This document shows positions 6,293 through 6,728 of a stretch of 6,728 nt of DNA, in pieces. Position 1 is the first letter of the stretch; every line of letters begins with the position of its first letter. The position numbers and the translations under genes are program-made. Below the pieces are notes generated by a model that made no database searches, was not told where the DNA came from, and worked only from the letters and a program-made list of their open reading frames with translations. This DNA is from CAIZGX01 sp044354975. GTDB taxonomy: Bacteria; Bacteroidota; Bacteroidia; Flavobacteriales_D; Sanyastnellaceae. The stretch is from the NCBI GenBank assembly GCA_044354975.1, contig JBIKZA010000086.1, forward strand, positions 1 through 6,728. Reading direction: 5' to 3'.

Positions 6293-6728
6293 CTATTCCT
6301 GAGGAGTAACAAGGATTTTCCCTTCTATATTGCCATTCAAAATAACAACTACATCGCTTGAGGTATTCAAAAACAACTTACGAAGATCTATAGCGAACTC
6401 TTTTTCAATTCTAGCACGACAAGCATCGTCATTGTTGACATGCGTGAGTTGCACATTCACTTGCGGTGGTAAACTTTTCATGTATCGTTCGTCCCATGAC
6501 GCTTCGAAAAAGTGCTCGTTACATCCACCTGAATAGGCAACTTTAACGATTAAGAATCCTCCATCCTGATGCGTTTCTAGCACTTCAAAATTATCTGTTT
6601 GCCCTTTGAAATTTATTTCGGTGGGCAACTGAATCGGAAGAATATTTTCAATGCTTGGGAAGTCCTTTACAGGCGCAGCTACCACCTCTTTGTTCCTTTT
6701 GCATGAAACAACCAACAACAATAAAAGC
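6293..6728 (-). CDS. Predicted lipoprotein of unknown function (5' end cut by window edge)
   Basis: The frame runs open from the right edge to a TAG at 6295-6293. Its first visible residues are a leucine/valine-rich run ending VVSC followed by KRNK. This is the end of a lipoprotein signal peptide with the lipidated cysteine at about 6703-6701. A TTG at 6721 could open the frame, but the hydrophobic run continues upstream of it, so the real start almost surely lies outside the window. The mature part is about 136 residues. It has a segment AYSGGCNEHFFEASW, then VQLTHVNNDDACRARIEKEFAIDLRKLF, and ends in a beta-rich VVVILNGNIEGKILV. The two cysteines could form a disulfide. The pattern GGC-x-x-H-x-F followed by N-D-x-C resembles, from memory, an uncharacterised domain common in Bacteroidota lipoproteins. 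Function is unknown; the protease gene follows 79 bases downstream on the same strand. Confidence 0.85.
   Translation of the reverse strand, partial: LLLLLVVSCKRNKEVVAAPVKDFPSIENILPIQLPTEINFKGQTDNFEVLETHQDGGFLIVKVAYSGGCNEHFFEASWDERYMKSLPPQVNVQLTHVNNDDACRARIEKEFAIDLRKLFLNTSSDVVVILNGNIEGKILVTPQE

Noticed and set aside
6276..6293. Two adjacent perfect palindromes, AAGAGCTCTT and GGAATTCC, resembling linker restriction sites or an operator.
   Set aside because: Short palindromes of this size occur by chance, they have no loop to form terminators, and nothing else suggests cloning vector or operator use.
6214..6312. A 33-residue upstream extension of the protease reading frame starting at an ATG at 6312.
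   Set aside because: It places polar, basic sequence before a clear signal peptide, overlaps the end of the upstream lipoprotein gene and covers the likely promoter. The ATG at 6213 gives a normal signal peptide start.

Overview
The window reads as chromosomal DNA from a member of the Bacteroidota, most likely a flavobacterium-like lineage. Three things point there. One gene encodes a secreted protease ending in a type A sorting domain of the type IX secretion system (T9SS), which is restricted to this phylum. Start codons lack good Shine-Dalgarno sequences. Several upstream regions carry close matches to the Bacteroidota promoter box TAnnTTTG. The DNA is moderately AT-rich, with no insertion sequence, phage gene, tRNA, rRNA or CRISPR array visible.

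Layout from left to right. Positions 1-377 (minus) hold most of a PaaI-like hotdog-fold thioesterase that runs off the left edge. It is divergent from an OmpR/PhoB-type response regulator (416-1120, plus), with only 38 bases between them. A 162-base gap (1121-1282) follows, containing three possible hairpins, the last a clear intrinsic terminator. Then comes a very small lipoprotein gene (1283-1489, plus), whose stop codon directly abuts the stop codon of rsmG on the other strand.

Positions 3869-1490 (minus) form a tight three-gene operon: a membrane-anchored family 2 glycosyltransferase, an ECF-type sigma factor, and the 16S rRNA methyltransferase rsmG. Reading frames overlap by 10 bases and then by 1 base. 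A strong, nearly symmetric terminator (3907-3940) separates this operon from the gene to its right, a 750-residue secreted lysyl-endopeptidase-type serine protease (6213-3961, minus). Upstream of that lies the 3' part of a lipoprotein gene of unknown function that runs off the right edge.

The response regulator and sigma factor are both regulators without a visible partner: there is no histidine kinase and no anti-sigma factor here. The protease and the two lipoproteins belong to the cell envelope or exterior. I do not see evidence of a new multi-gene system. The most interesting items are the structured RNA-like gap at 1121-1282, the altered active-site neighbourhood and lysine-free maturation junction of the protease, and the translational coupling of a sigma factor to an rRNA modification enzyme.
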